In this document: one piece after another, positions 14,492 to 25,784 of the stretch
How positions within the stretch are numbered: the stretch's first letter is position 1
Layout of the letters: each line of letters starts with the position of its first letter
Source of the DNA: Nymphaea colorata
Lineage: Eukaryota; Streptophyta; Magnoliopsida; Nymphaeales; Nymphaeaceae
Length of the DNA: 64,000 nucleotides
Reading direction: 5' to 3'
Assembly (NCBI RefSeq): GCF_008831285.2
Contig: NC_045140.1
Span: 14,743,796-14,807,795, forward strand
Notes under the pieces: generated by a model
The model's database searches: none
Told to the model about the DNA's origin: nothing
Seen by the model: the letters and a program-made list of their open reading frames with translations, nothing else
Position numbers and translations under genes: made by a program

Positions 14492-14500
14492 ACACGTCAT
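14492..14500. promoter_or_regulatory. ACGT-core bZIP-type site in the H+-ATPase promoter
   Basis: ACACGTCAT (reverse ATGACGTGT) sits about 90 bp upstream of the TATA box. ACGT cores of this kind are typical bZIP (ABRE/C-box-like) binding sites. Function is inferred from position only. Confidence 0.35.
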
Positions 14501-14581
14501 CGGTCATTAAGGTTAAGGGGGAGGCGGTCCCACCAGTGAACGTTCATACGGGGGAGGGAGAAGGAGGGCGCCGGGAGAGGG

Positions 14582-14588
14582 TATAAAA
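14582..14588 (+). promoter_or_regulatory. TATA box of the H+-ATPase gene
   Basis: TATAAAA lies in a GC-richer promoter stretch, 267 bp upstream of the start codon. It predicts transcription starting near 14612-14620 and a leader of about 240 nt. The ATG at 14593 would then lie upstream of the transcript. Confidence 0.6.
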
Positions 14589-14773
14589 CAATATGGTAGG
14601 AGCGGAGAAGGCCGTCGTCCTCCTCGGCGTAACTCGTCTCTGCCCAAGGAAAGCAGAGATAGAGCAAGCGGCGGACGGTGGTGCGAGAGAGGAGAGACTA
14701 GGGAGGAATTTTGCTTGTAATTCGCCCCTTTCTCTGCTTTTCTTTTTCCCCGCTATTTTTGGGGAAGTATACT

Positions 14774-14791
14774 ATGAGCGTTGGGCTTTAG
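14774..14791 (+). promoter_or_regulatory. Five-codon uORF in the H+-ATPase leader
   Basis: ATG AGC GTT GGG CTT TAG (Met-Ser-Val-Gly-Leu) is the only ATG between the predicted transcription start and the main start codon. It has A at -3 and ends 63 nt before the main ATG, a spacing that allows reinitiation. Short leader uORFs are known in some tobacco plasma-membrane H+-ATPase genes. A translational-control role is therefore plausible but inferred. Confidence 0.55.
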
Positions 14792-14854
14792 GGGACTGGT
14801 GAAGCCTTCAGATTTCCGACTCAAAACGCAGGAGGGAGTCAATTAAGCGAGACG

Positions 14855-17800
14855 ATGGGGAACGATAAAGGGATATCGCTGGAGGAGATCAAGAATGAGA
14901 ACGTCGATTTGGTGAGACACGCTCTTCCTTTTGCTTTTCCTGGTTGTTGAATTAATTTTTTTTTTCTGTTGTATTTTTAGTGCTTTTCGACTTCAGTCCT
15001 GGCGTGCTTTTTTTTTTTTCTGATTTGATATTCGTGTCATCCGAATTTTTTTTTTTTTTTTTTAACGTGCTTCCCTTCGGATTAACTTGCCTCAATATCG
15101 ATGTTTTTTTTTATTTCTCTGGCCCCAAAACATGTTTTAGTTCCGGTTCTTCCAAATATGGTTGCTGAATGCGTCGCTCATTGCTATGCTTTTTCTTTTG
15201 TTGCACTTGTAAGCGTAAGAAGGATTTTCTTGTGGCGTCTCTGTCATCTTTCTCGGCTAAGTATTGAATTTAGTTCGTTTTACATTTTTCCTATGGTTTT
15301 TGAAAATTTTATTGATATATTTGGAATATATATCTGTTTTGAATTTTCTTTCTGTCTATAGTATCGGCTTTCCAAGTATGCACATCTCGTTCATATTTCT
15401 GGAATTTGAAAATCGGGATGCACTGTAATCAATTTTTTTGTGCAGTTGTTTATCTTAATTCATTGGGAAAGTTATCGGACTGAGACTGCATATGCATGAA
15501 TCCCGCTCCTTTCTGAGGTCATTTTATATATATATATATATATACAGTTTAGAAGATTCGTTAGTTGTCATGCATGTGGTCAGGGGTTAATAATTTGGAT
15601 TTTCTTATTTTTATCCATGAAATGGCTTTCCGGATACTGATCTCTGGTTTTCAGTGGAAATTTGCTTCCTTTCCTTTTCTTCTTCGAGCGATCGTGATTC
15701 TCTGTTTTCTTATTTAATGGCGAATACAACTGGTGGTCTTCGATTTCTTTTTTGTCATCTTCGAGAACTTAGCCTTCCTGGACTCGACCTACTTTTATTT
15801 TTTAATCTTCGTTCTGTGATAATTTTGCTTGTTGGTGTCTCAGTAGTCAAGTCAGGGCACTGTTCTGAAAGTTGCCATATTCTTCTTGTTCCTTTAGCTA
15901 AGCTGTAGACTTTCTCAGCGAAGAATTTTCGCAGTCAATTCTTTCACTGTTTTAACTAATCTTTCCGGCGTTCGTTCTTAATAAATAAATGTCAGGCCCT
16001 TCTAATTACCGACGTAAACGCAGTTTCTTGTTTTTACCGCATCTCGTTTACTGCTGGGAAATACCGTGATCAACGGTGCATCTGTTGAAGTTGGACGGCC
16101 GACTCAGCGATGATCGGTGGCCAAAACAGCCCGGCTGGTTAGGATCGGGGTGCCTTCAGGCGGCTCCCTTTTTCTATCTTTCCTTTTGGATGACATCCGT
16201 GATTTGGATTGCCGGCAGCTGAACGCTTGAAGATGTGTGGCTCTAAAAGAAGCAAGGTCACTGGATGAGGTTTATCGCGGAGACTAAAGCGTCTCTAGAC
16301 CCAATCCGGTCTACCGACGAGCCCGACTAGAGACTTTGTTAGTTTTCCGAGATGCAACAGCTGCATCATGCGTGCGAGTGTGTTTTCCCGCGGTTGACTT
16401 TGGGAACTGCCGGCCGGGCTCTACGATCAGTGGAACCGCTGCGGACCCACCTCCGGGCCGCTGGGTCACGGGCATCACGGCGGAGGCCGTTGAGGGCCTT
16501 TGCCTTTTTTTTTTTTTTCCCTCAACTACGGGCGGGCTCTTGTTTTCTCCACCTCCTCCGGGGCCAGCTCCCTCGTTTCGGTTCGGTGGCCTTCCTTTTC
16601 AATAATGGGCAAATATTCGCCTAATGAATAAAGGTACTGGGCGAGTGTACTGAGTTTTGAACCGCCGTTCGGACCTGGTGACTGCCATGGTTGGTTGCGG
16701 GCCCACCTTACTAGACTGTGTTCCTGGTCGTGCTTGCTCTTTATCCTCTACTTTCAGCAATGAAATGAGTAAAGAGATGCCTAGTTGTGGACTCTGTTCC
16801 CAAACCAGGCGAGGCATATGCTCCTGAGACTCGAATCGAATTTTTTGGACAGGAAGTGGGCGCATACATGGACATCAATCAGGTCACGGCTTTTGCCTGT
16901 TCGCCTTTTCCTCTTTTTTGTTTCCTTTTTGCGTCACCTGCACAGTGGATCCGTTTCGTGTCAATTTTCTTTTCTTTCCAAGAAGCTTCACCTTCAACGC
17001 TTGCAAGCCTTTTTGAAAAGCCACCAGAAAAGCTTTATGGTATTAGGTTAGCTTGTGTAGGAAAATTCGCAAAAGATGACAATTTGTACAGGAGAGTAGG
17101 AATAGGATGGATGTGAAGTGGCACCCCGCCGTGCCATTTCTCGGCGCGGCTTAGTGGCCACGCTTTTTTCTTTTTCTGGTTGGTTGGGGGACCGAGTACA
17201 GTCTTTAGGGAAAAGAAAAGGATTCTTTTTCCTCTATGATTTTTGCGCCGTTAGTTGGAAATTATGTAATACAGGATTCCTAACTGTTATTGCTACCGCT
17301 TTTGCCCGCGCATTCGAATTTGGTGCATGTTTCTCTGTTCCAAAAACACGCATATTCTTGTTTTTGTGGTTCACAGTTCATTTCCTCTGTGGTACGTCTT
17401 TCAGTTTTTTCTCAAGCCGGGTAAAAAGTTCAAATTGAGAATCGCAAAGTTCTTGTTTTCAGGAAATATATTTTTTAGAAATATATTTTCAATTCCAGAT
17501 TTTCAGACCTCAAGGACGGTATGAGAAGCTTCAAAATAGATATTCGTTAAAAATATTAAAGCCGCGATTTGAATTTTATCGGAAAATTGTAGCGCGCTTG
17601 ACAAGATCTGACCAAGTTTGGGGGTGGTACAAAATTCCCAGGAAAACGATTAGGATGATAATTACAAGGCATCTGGCTTATCTTTTGTTAAGACAATAGG
17701 CGGGCTATATTTGGTATTAGATGCAGCTACCCTTTCAGTCGGAGCTCAGATGTTCTTGGACCGGGTGTGCTCCAATAGTATGTGAAATAATAATCGAGTG

Positions 17801-20800
17801 CTTCGTAATGCAAGTAATTTCGTTCGAGCATGCCATAGCACCTAACCACGGTTCTTGGTTGCTATACATCTGTCCTTTGGGCTCCACCAAAATTTTTTCA
17901 GAGTACTTCGTGTTGGCAATTTGGCATTTTTTTCTTTCTAACTTAAATGTTTCCTTGGCACGGTCACAAGAACGAGGCGTGCCGATGTTATTTTAAAAAA
18001 TCAGTTATTTGGAACAGATCATGTTTTCTCGCTATTTTAACTTGATAAAAAGTGCCCTTTAAAGATATAGATATAGGCTTAGCTATTCGGGATTCGTATT
18101 TATTTTATCATTTTATGGGTTAAAAATTTATTGATGTTTTTCTACATACGCGATAGATATATTGCTGCTAGCTATATCGAAAAGTTTCTACGCTACGAAG
18201 TTTTTCATCCGTTGGACGTCGTCCGTTATTCCTGTTAACTTTCTACAAGCGCTGCTTCGGTAGAAAATGAGAATGAGAACTAGATAACGGTGGAGTTTCG
18301 TGCTAACCGTGATTTGCTCTTGTTTTTGTAAGGAACGTATTCCGATCGAAGAAGTCTTCGAGCAGCTCAAATGCACCAAGGAAGGTCTGTCATCGGACGA
18401 AGGAGCCAACAGGCTCCAAATATTTGGACCGAACAAGCTAGAAGAGAAAAAGGTATTATTTCTATTCCATTTTTTTCTGTAATTTATTTTTTCAAGCATC
18501 TTAAATTTTCAACGTTCCTGTCAAACTCTTTTTCCTGTTGCTGAGCTGCTTCGTGTAACTGCAGGAGAGCAAGATTCTCAAATTCTTAGGATTCATGTGG
18601 AACCCGCTTTCTTGGGTTATGGAGAGTGCAGCGGTGATGGCAATCGCGTTAGCAAACGGAGGGGTTTGTGCAAACTTGAAAACTTTTTTTTTTTTTTCCA
18701 TATCAGGCATAATCATGCACCACGAAATCTCTTTGTCCCCTTACGAATAAGAACTTGCCTTTCTTTTTGACAGGGGAAGCCCCCAGATTGGCAAGACTTC
18801 GTCGGAATTGTGGTTTTGCTGGTTATCAATTCCACAATCAGTTTTATTGAAGAGAATAACGCCGGCAATGCGGCTGCTGCACTGATGGCAGGTCTCGCTC
18901 CGAAAACAAAGGTAAAACTTCAGTTATTTTGGTTGCAGAATTCGTGTAGAGGCTTCTCCTACGCTTACGCATTGCGCGGTTAGGCCTCATTAGAACCAAT
19001 GGTATTCCAAATCTTCTTCTTTCGAAGACAGCAGCAACAGGGTTCATCATATAAATAAATGCACTACTATAGGACCCACTTCCGTTCCTCTCGGTCAGTG
19101 ATCTTAAGACGGGCTGCTTAATTTCAGAGAGAATAATAAGAGCATCTGTTCATTCTCCGCTTGATTCAGTTGCATGGTATCCAAGAGTGAATTTTCTCTT
19201 AATGATAAACTAGAGGAGTAAACAAGTATACATATGATGAAGCCTCAACTTTCAGAGTAGCCTGGCTAATGAAGTATTGGCAACTGATGAAATTTGTTGT
19301 GGCTGTCCTGCATTACACTTCAATTGCACTTACAAGATTCGTTCCAATTCACAAATGGATTGAGTATGAGTTCTTTTCTCTTTGGCATTTCTCTTGGTTG
19401 CAGGTCCTTAGAGATGGAAGGTGGAGCGAGCAAGATGCTGCAATCCTTGTTCCAGGAGATATCATTAGCATCAAACTTGGGGACATTGTTCCTGCTGATG
19501 CCCGTCTGCTAGAAGGAGACCCGTTAAAGATTGATCAATCTGCTTTAACTGGTGAATCGTTGCCTGTTACAAAAAATCCTGGAGATGAGGTGTTTTCTGG
19601 TTCTACTTGCAAGCAAGGTGAGATTGAAGCTGTTGTCATTGCAACCGGGGTACATACCTTCTTTGGAAAAGCAGCTCATTTGGTTGACAGCACCAATCAA
19701 GTTGGGCACTTTCAAAAGGTCTGTAAGCAAATTGGTGATCGTTGATGATTTTTTCAGTTTTTATGTTCAATCATTCTTGGAAAAACTCAACATTGTGAAT
19801 TCAGCTTACGACTTTTATGGTTTGTCCTATATTTATATCAGCTGCATCCTGCATATCCATTTTCACGCACGGGAAAACATTTTAGTCTTGCTGCTAGTTG
19901 ACTAGGATTAGCTTGTGTTGAATAAGCCACTCATGGTTGTGAAGTCCAGTGATGTTCATTTAACAAATTGTCCACTTGTTACTCTGCAGGTCCTTACAGC
20001 CATCGGTAACTTTTGCATCTGCTCCATTGCTGTTGGAATGGTTGTGGAAATCATCGTGATGTATCCAATTCAACGCCGGAGATACAGAGATGGTATTGAT
20101 AATCTGTTAGTTCTCTTGATTGGTGGTATACCCATTGCAATGCCTACAGTTCTCTCTGTGACTATGGCAATCGGTTCACATAGACTGTCCGAACAGGTAG
20201 TCACTTTTTCCTAGCTCCGTTACTTTTCCCCCTCTTTTTCAAATGTATTTGGAACTGCTGTGAGCTTGATAATTATGTTTGCCAACATTGGCAGGGGGCC
20301 ATCACGAAAAGAATGACTGCCATTGAGGAGATGGCTGGCATGGATGTGCTATGCAGTGACAAGACAGGGACGTTAACTCTTAATAAACTTAGCATAGACA
20401 AAAATCTTATCGAGGTAAGGTCTTAATTTGTTTGTTTTATTTATTTCCTTTTCTCCAACCTTGACTGGGGCTGGTTGATTCATTTCAATGTGGCTGCAAA
20501 ATTTTAGGTGTTTACAAAAGGTGTCGACAAGGAGTACGCCGTTTTGCTTGCAGCTAGAGCATCAAGAACTGAAAACCAGGACGCCATTGATGCTGCCATG
20601 GTTGGAATGTTAGCAGACCCAAAAGAGGTAGACCGAGAACGCTGAGACGGGTGTATATTTGGTTTTTACATAATTCATATGATAACCTTCATCTGACTCA
20701 AGGAATTTATTTCTTATGCAGGCACGAGCAGGAATAAGGGAGGTTCATTTCCTGCCATTCAACCCTGTGGACAAGAGAACAGCTCTCACTTATATTGAAG

Positions 20801-23800
20801 CAGATGGAAGCTGGCACCGTGCTAGCAAAGGTGCTCCTGAACAGGTAATCCAGCAGTTGGAATGACTTTCGATTCCTAACTCCCAAGAAAAGACCGACAG
20901 TTTCTTCTAGCTAAGCCGTGAAACTAACTTGGTTTTTTGTTTAATCCCTGTGCTTACTGTGCAGATACTGACTCTTTGCAATTGCAAGGAGGATGTTAGG
21001 CGCAAGGTGCATTCTGTGATTGACAAGTTTGCAGAACGTGGCCTTCGCTCTTTGGCTGTAGCAAGACAGGTCTGTCAGTATTCCTGCATGACTTTCTGCT
21101 GCATCATTTCATGATGGAATGCTGCTCATGTGATTTCTTGATCTGCATCAGGAGGTTCCCGAAAGAAACAAAGAGTCTGCTGGTGGACCATGGCAGTTTG
21201 TAGGGTTATTGCCATTGTTTGATCCACCAAGACATGACAGTGCAGAAACCATCCGTAGAGCTCTCAATCTTGGTGTGAACGTGAAGATGATCACTGGTAT
21301 ATCTTGTTTATCAATATCTGATCATCGTTAAGGCAATTTGCTTCTGAATATACTAGAGAAATCAGCCTGGTAACACAAAGAAGTTTTGAATGTATATGGG
21401 CATATGTGCTTGCATGCGTGTTTCCATCGCACTGTCAGGCGAACACCCGAAAAAATTCTTGCTGTTAAAGAAACGATTACTTTAATCCAGCCAAACTTTA
21501 ATATTCTTGAATTTCTAAAGCTTAACAAATTGACCATGATCCTGGACAAGTGCATGTACGAGCTTCCAAAGAAGTAATAGATACATGAACGTCCATCCAT
21601 CCTTTTCTCTCACTCTCTGTTCATGTACACAAAAACACACATGCACGCATATTGAGGCTAGCTTATGTGACGTGCCACGTTTGCAGGTGATCAGCTTGCT
21701 ATTGCTAAGGAAACAGGAAGAAGGCTTGGAATGGGAACAAACATGTACCCTTCCTCATCTTTGCTTGGTCAGAATAAAGATGCTTCCATCGAAGCACTAC
21801 CTGTTGATGAGCTGATTGAAAAGGCTGATGGTTTTGCTGGAGTTTTTCCAGGTATGTTTTTTCATCCTGACTAGAATCTCAAGCAATCCAATTACAGCAT
21901 TTCTTATCAATGCTCAATTATGATCTTTGGGCATTGCCTAACTTGTGGATACAGAGCACAAGTATGAAATCGTAAAAAAATTGCAAGAGAAGAAGCACAT
22001 TTGTGGAATGACTGGAGATGGAGTGAATGATGCTCCTGCCTTGAAGAAGGCAGATATTGGAATTGCTGTTGCCGATGCTACTGATGCAGCCAGGGGTGCG
22101 TCGGATATTGTTCTCACTGAACCTGGTCTTAGTGTCATTATCAGTGCTGTATTGACCAGCAGAGCTATCTTTCAGAGGATGAAGAACTATACGGTAACTG
22201 TTTATAGCATTATTCCTAACAATTGCAAGTGAGACTGATCATAGTCACAAATACCCTTTTTTTTGTCTCAAAGCTTTTCCACGAGTGTTCATTGAAAAGT
22301 TTGTTTTTCTGGGAAAGTTTTTGGAATCCAAAAAGTTTGAAAATTTTATTACTAATTATCTTACAAAAATATTGGTAAAAAATTAAAATAGTTAGAAAAA
22401 TCTTAAAAGAAAAGTTCAAAAATATACTAAACGCGACTTTTTTAAAATCGCATGATATTATTGTTGTATTTTCATTCCACGATATTTTCAAAATATCATG
22501 ATATTTATCTTTTTATTTGTAACTACATTTGGTTGGACCCCACGAGACCGACTCTCAAGTGACGCACTTGGTTAATAATGCTCTAGTTTTGAGCTCAGTT
22601 GCCAATCGACCTGACATGGGTTGATCTTCGCTAGTGGCATTGATTTAAGATTTGAATCCAACGATTCGTTCTGTCGCTTTATATTGGATAAGATAAGAGT
22701 TAGATCAGTTCTTCATGTCCCTATTTATCTTTCTTGGTTATAGGCATGACAAATTTACCTAAGCCCCGAATTTAACTAAGCCTGATGCAGATCCTGCACA
22801 TTTTAGTTCTGAAGGCATATGCCTATTCTTCAGTTGCAAGTCCATCTCCATAAAAAATTGGAAGGTTTATGATATTTCTACAAACATTTAATTATACTGA
22901 CGCTTATGCCACGGGAAGGCTACTTATTTGCCATGAGCTAATAACTAGTTTAACATGCTTGAAGTCCTCTGCCTAACCGGCTGTGACTGATACGATTTGG
23001 ATTTGATAATGTGTTTGCAGATATATGCTGTCTCCATCACAATACGTATTGTTGTAAGTACCATTAAACAGCTTCTTTTGCTTTTGTCCCGTGCAAAAAT
23101 ATATTGCGTGGTCATTATCCCCTTGGCTTCTGTATTGAGTTCCTTTATATCCTGAAAATGCAGCTGGGTTTCATGCTTATTGCACTGATTTGGAAATTCG
23201 ACTTCTCCCCCTTCATGGTCCTGATCATTGCCATTCTAAATGATGGTTAGTCTTATTCTCTGTGCTACTGTTAAACTGGCATAGATACTTCTTGAAAATG
23301 TCTTTTCAACTAACAATGTTTGTGACAACACAACCTTTAGGAACCATCATGACGATATCGAAAGATCGTGTCAAACCATCTCCTCTACCTGATAGCTGGA
23401 AGCTGAAGGAAATTTTTGCTACTGGTGTGGTCCTTGGTGGTTACTTGGGTCTGATGACTGTGATATTTTTCTGGGCTATGCATGACACAGATTTTTTCCC
23501 GGTAAGTGCTTACGAGTGTGAAAATAAGTGAACTATGAAATGATGGGATTGCCAAACTTCATGCTTCTCTTCGTTAGTATGTTTAGTCATGTATAAAAAC
23601 CAAGATTGCGAGAATTCCTCTTCCAGAGGCATTTGATTCTTAGGTTTCTTATTGGGAACTTTGGCCTTTTCTTTACACATCTCAAAGATTATGTGCACAT
23701 TCATCCTGATACCTTACTGACCTTACAATGCTGAATTTCCTTGTACATTGTTTCAACGATCTGAAGTAATTTACCTGAATGGAAATTTTGGGTCATCTAT

Positions 23801-25395
23801 CCAGAAATGTGATCTGGTTTCTCTCAGCCTACTTTTTCTGGAAACGGAACCTCTTATTATAGTATCTCTTGTGTGTCATTATATGCCGCCTGGATTTGGC
23901 TCTTCATGGGGTTACTTTGCTATTTACAGGATAAATTTGGTGTGAGATCGATAAGACACAGCAGTGATGAAATGATGGCTGCATTGTATCTACAAGTCAG
24001 TATTGTCAGCCAAGCCCTCATCTTTGTCACCCGTTCTCGCAGCTGGTCCTTTATAGAAAGACCTGGTCTCCTTCTCATGAGCGCCTTTGTGATTGCACAA
24101 CTGGTATGAGCTTGTTTTGTCTGGCCATTATATATATATTGGGAATTCTTAGTGGAAGACAACTATGAAGACGTAGTTTTTGAATGTATGCATTCATCAT
24201 CAGTGTTAGCAGGAGGCTGTATTGAACACAAGGGTATTATTTACTGGTTATCCTAAACAACCTTTTCTCCTTTACAAGGTGGCTACTCTCATTGCTGTCT
24301 ATGCACACTGGGGCTTTGCAAGGATTAAAGGATGCGGATGGGGATGGGCTGGTGTCATCTGGCTGTACAGTGTTGTCTTTTATTTTCCTCTTGATTGGAT
24401 CAAATTCGCTGTACGCTATGTTCTCAGCGGAAAGGCATGGGACAACCTGCTCCAAAACAAGGTGATGCTGATTTCCTCTTTCTTCCATTCTTATTTCGTC
24501 TCCCTTTTTGCCTTTGCCCCGTTCTCTCCATGCTGCTTTCTCAAGAAATTTTCTGACTTCCCTGCAAATTTTCCTATTGTCAGACTGCATTCACCACCAA
24601 GAAGGATTACGGAAAAGAGGAAAGAGAAGCTCAATGGGCTCTTGCTCAACGAACGCTGCATGGGCTTAAACCTCCAGAGTCTGCCCTGTTCAATGAGAAG
24701 AGCAGTTACAGGGAGCTGTCCGAGATTGCTGAACAGGCCAAGAGGCGTGCAGAAGTTGCAAGGTATGCGAACTTGTACTTTTATTTTATCCCTTCTACGT
24801 GATGCTACTAAGATAAGGTTCGCATTCACCCAGTAGAAAAACACCTAATTTTATATATTTTCTCCTGGAGAATCCATTTCGAAGGTCCATGTAGTGTTTG
24901 GAGTAGTTAAGCCATTAAGAGGGTTTTTGTTAGTGAAGAAAAAACTTGATCTGCTACAATTTTAGGCTACATTCATGCGAAGAAGTCTAGATTTCGAATA
25001 AAAATGGGGTAAACTTGAGTATGCTAAAACTGTAGGCTACATTCACTCGAAGAAGCCTAGATTTCAAACAGAAATGGGGTTTTCTGCAACCATTTCCCCA
25101 CAATTTGTATTAGCTTTTTCGATCAACTTATCAGATCAATGGGTAATGATCCTCATTTTGGTTGGAAAAGTTAAGTTTGCTTTGGCAAAGCACGGGTTGA
25201 GGGTATTTGCTTTTCCCATATCTACTACCTGTCAGTCAGTAGGGTTGCATATGTTGGTGAAACAATTTGCCTAAACGCATTCTTCGCTTGTTTTGCAGAC
25301 TTCGTGAGCTTCACACCCTCAAGGGACACGTGGAGTCGGTGGTGAAGCTGAAGGGCTTGGACATTGATAACATGCAGCAGCACTATACCGTGTAG
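14855..25395 (+). CDS. PMA: Plasma-membrane H+-ATPase (P3A-type proton pump), 20 coding exons, 953 aa
   Basis: This pump exports protons with ATP at the plasma membrane, building the gradient that drives nutrient uptake and cell expansion. Exons: 14855-14911, 18333-18452, 18565-18663, 18774-18911, 19404-19718, 19990-20196, 20295-20414, 20508-20627, 20722-20844, 20965-21069, 21152-21296, 21687-21851, 21955-22193, 23021-23053, 23164-23245, 23341-23501, 23930-24103, 24279-24461, 24584-24762, 25299-25395. All introns are GT-AG and the joined frame is open. Landmarks: actuator TGES (187-190); phosphorylation loop DKTGTLT with Asp334; hinge TGDGVNDAP (591-599); membrane Asn111, Arg660 and Asp689, matching the proton-path residues of AHA2. 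The C-terminal autoinhibitory domain ends in HYTV, the 14-3-3 site with penultimate Thr952. The start ATG has A at -3 and G at +4. Wording such as [12 protein letters not shown] and [11 protein letters not shown] resembles the PMA4/AHA4/AHA11 subfamily; this is from memory, without a tree. No damage is seen. Confidence 0.97.
14912..18332 (+). other. Long first intron of the H+-ATPase gene
   Basis: This 3421-bp intron splits the gene after codon 19, at VDL|ERIP; it starts GTGAGA and ends TTTTTGTAAG. It is T-rich at the start, with a TA microsatellite at 15525-15544. A GC-richer block runs from about 16050 to 16600. ORFs inside (15101-15361, 16336-16624, 16787-17116, 17118-17438) show no family signal and are not called. 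Confidence 0.85.
22194..23020 (+). other. Intron 13 of the H+-ATPase gene with SINE-like sequence
   Basis: This 827-bp intron is far longer than most others in the gene. At about 22550-22670 it contains a box A-like stretch (TGACGCACTTGGTTAA) and, about 90 bp later, GATTTGAATCC, which resembles box B. The spacing is long and the match loose, so a decayed tRNA-derived insertion is only a possibility. The intron ends TGTTTGCAG before the 33-nt exon 14. Confidence 0.35.
24963..25080 (+). repeat. Imperfect 70-bp tandem duplication in intron 19 of the H+-ATPase gene
   Basis: TAGGCTACATTCATGCGAAG at 24963 recurs as TAGGCTACATTCACTCGAAG at 25033. The similarity continues through AGATTTC and AATGGGGT. 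The offset is exactly 70 bp. Confidence 0.75.
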
Positions 25396-25567
25396 GGTTC
25401 GACAACGTGTTTTTTTTTTTTGAAGAGGTGATGCGATAAAGAGCTTGGTATCGACGGACCATTGGCTAACACCTATTTTTGCTTTCCTTTTGTCCCGTTC
25501 CTACTACTGTAACCTCTACATGTTCCGAATTTTGGTGCAACCTTTGAGCTCCATACCAAATATTTGG

Positions 25568-25573
25568 AATAAG
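25568..25573 (+). terminator. Possible polyadenylation signal of the H+-ATPase gene
   Basis: AATAAG, a near match to AATAAA, lies 173 bp after the stop codon in a T-rich 3' region. Plant signals are degenerate, so this is a best guess. Confidence 0.3.
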
Positions 25574-25617
25574 AGTTGTCGAAAGTAATTTAAACCAGAA
25601 TTAAATTTCTCAAGTAT

Positions 25618-25784
25618 GTTACGGATCTTGGTTACATTGTGTGTGCGCGTCTGCGGGTGAGCAAGTGAGGGGAAGAGATCCGTGGCCAGGGTCCAGTAAA
25701 AGTTACGGATCTTGGTTACATTGTGTGTGTTGTCTTCTGGTGAGCAAGTGAGGGAAAGAGATCCGTGGCGAGGGTCCAGTAAAA
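25618..25784. repeat. 84-bp tandem duplication downstream of the H+-ATPase gene
   Basis: Copy one (25618-25701) and copy two (25702-25784) both begin GTTACGGATCTTGGTTACAT. Both end GGGTCCAGTAAAA and contain GAGCAAGTGAGG and AGAGATCCGTGGC. They differ by a few substitutions and small indels. The duplication begins about 50 bp beyond the likely polyadenylation signal. Confidence 0.85.

Noticed and set aside
14593-14802. 69-codon ORF at the H+-ATPase promoter/leader boundary
   Set aside because: Its ATG lies only 11 bp after the TATA box start, so it should be upstream of the transcript.
19269-19745. 158-codon ORF taken as a separate gene
   Set aside because: It is exon 5 of the H+-ATPase gene plus flanking intron sequence.
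24222-24836. 204-codon plus-strand ORF
   Set aside because: It reads through exon 18 in frame, then intron 18 and exon 19 out of frame. The spliced H+-ATPase model explains it.
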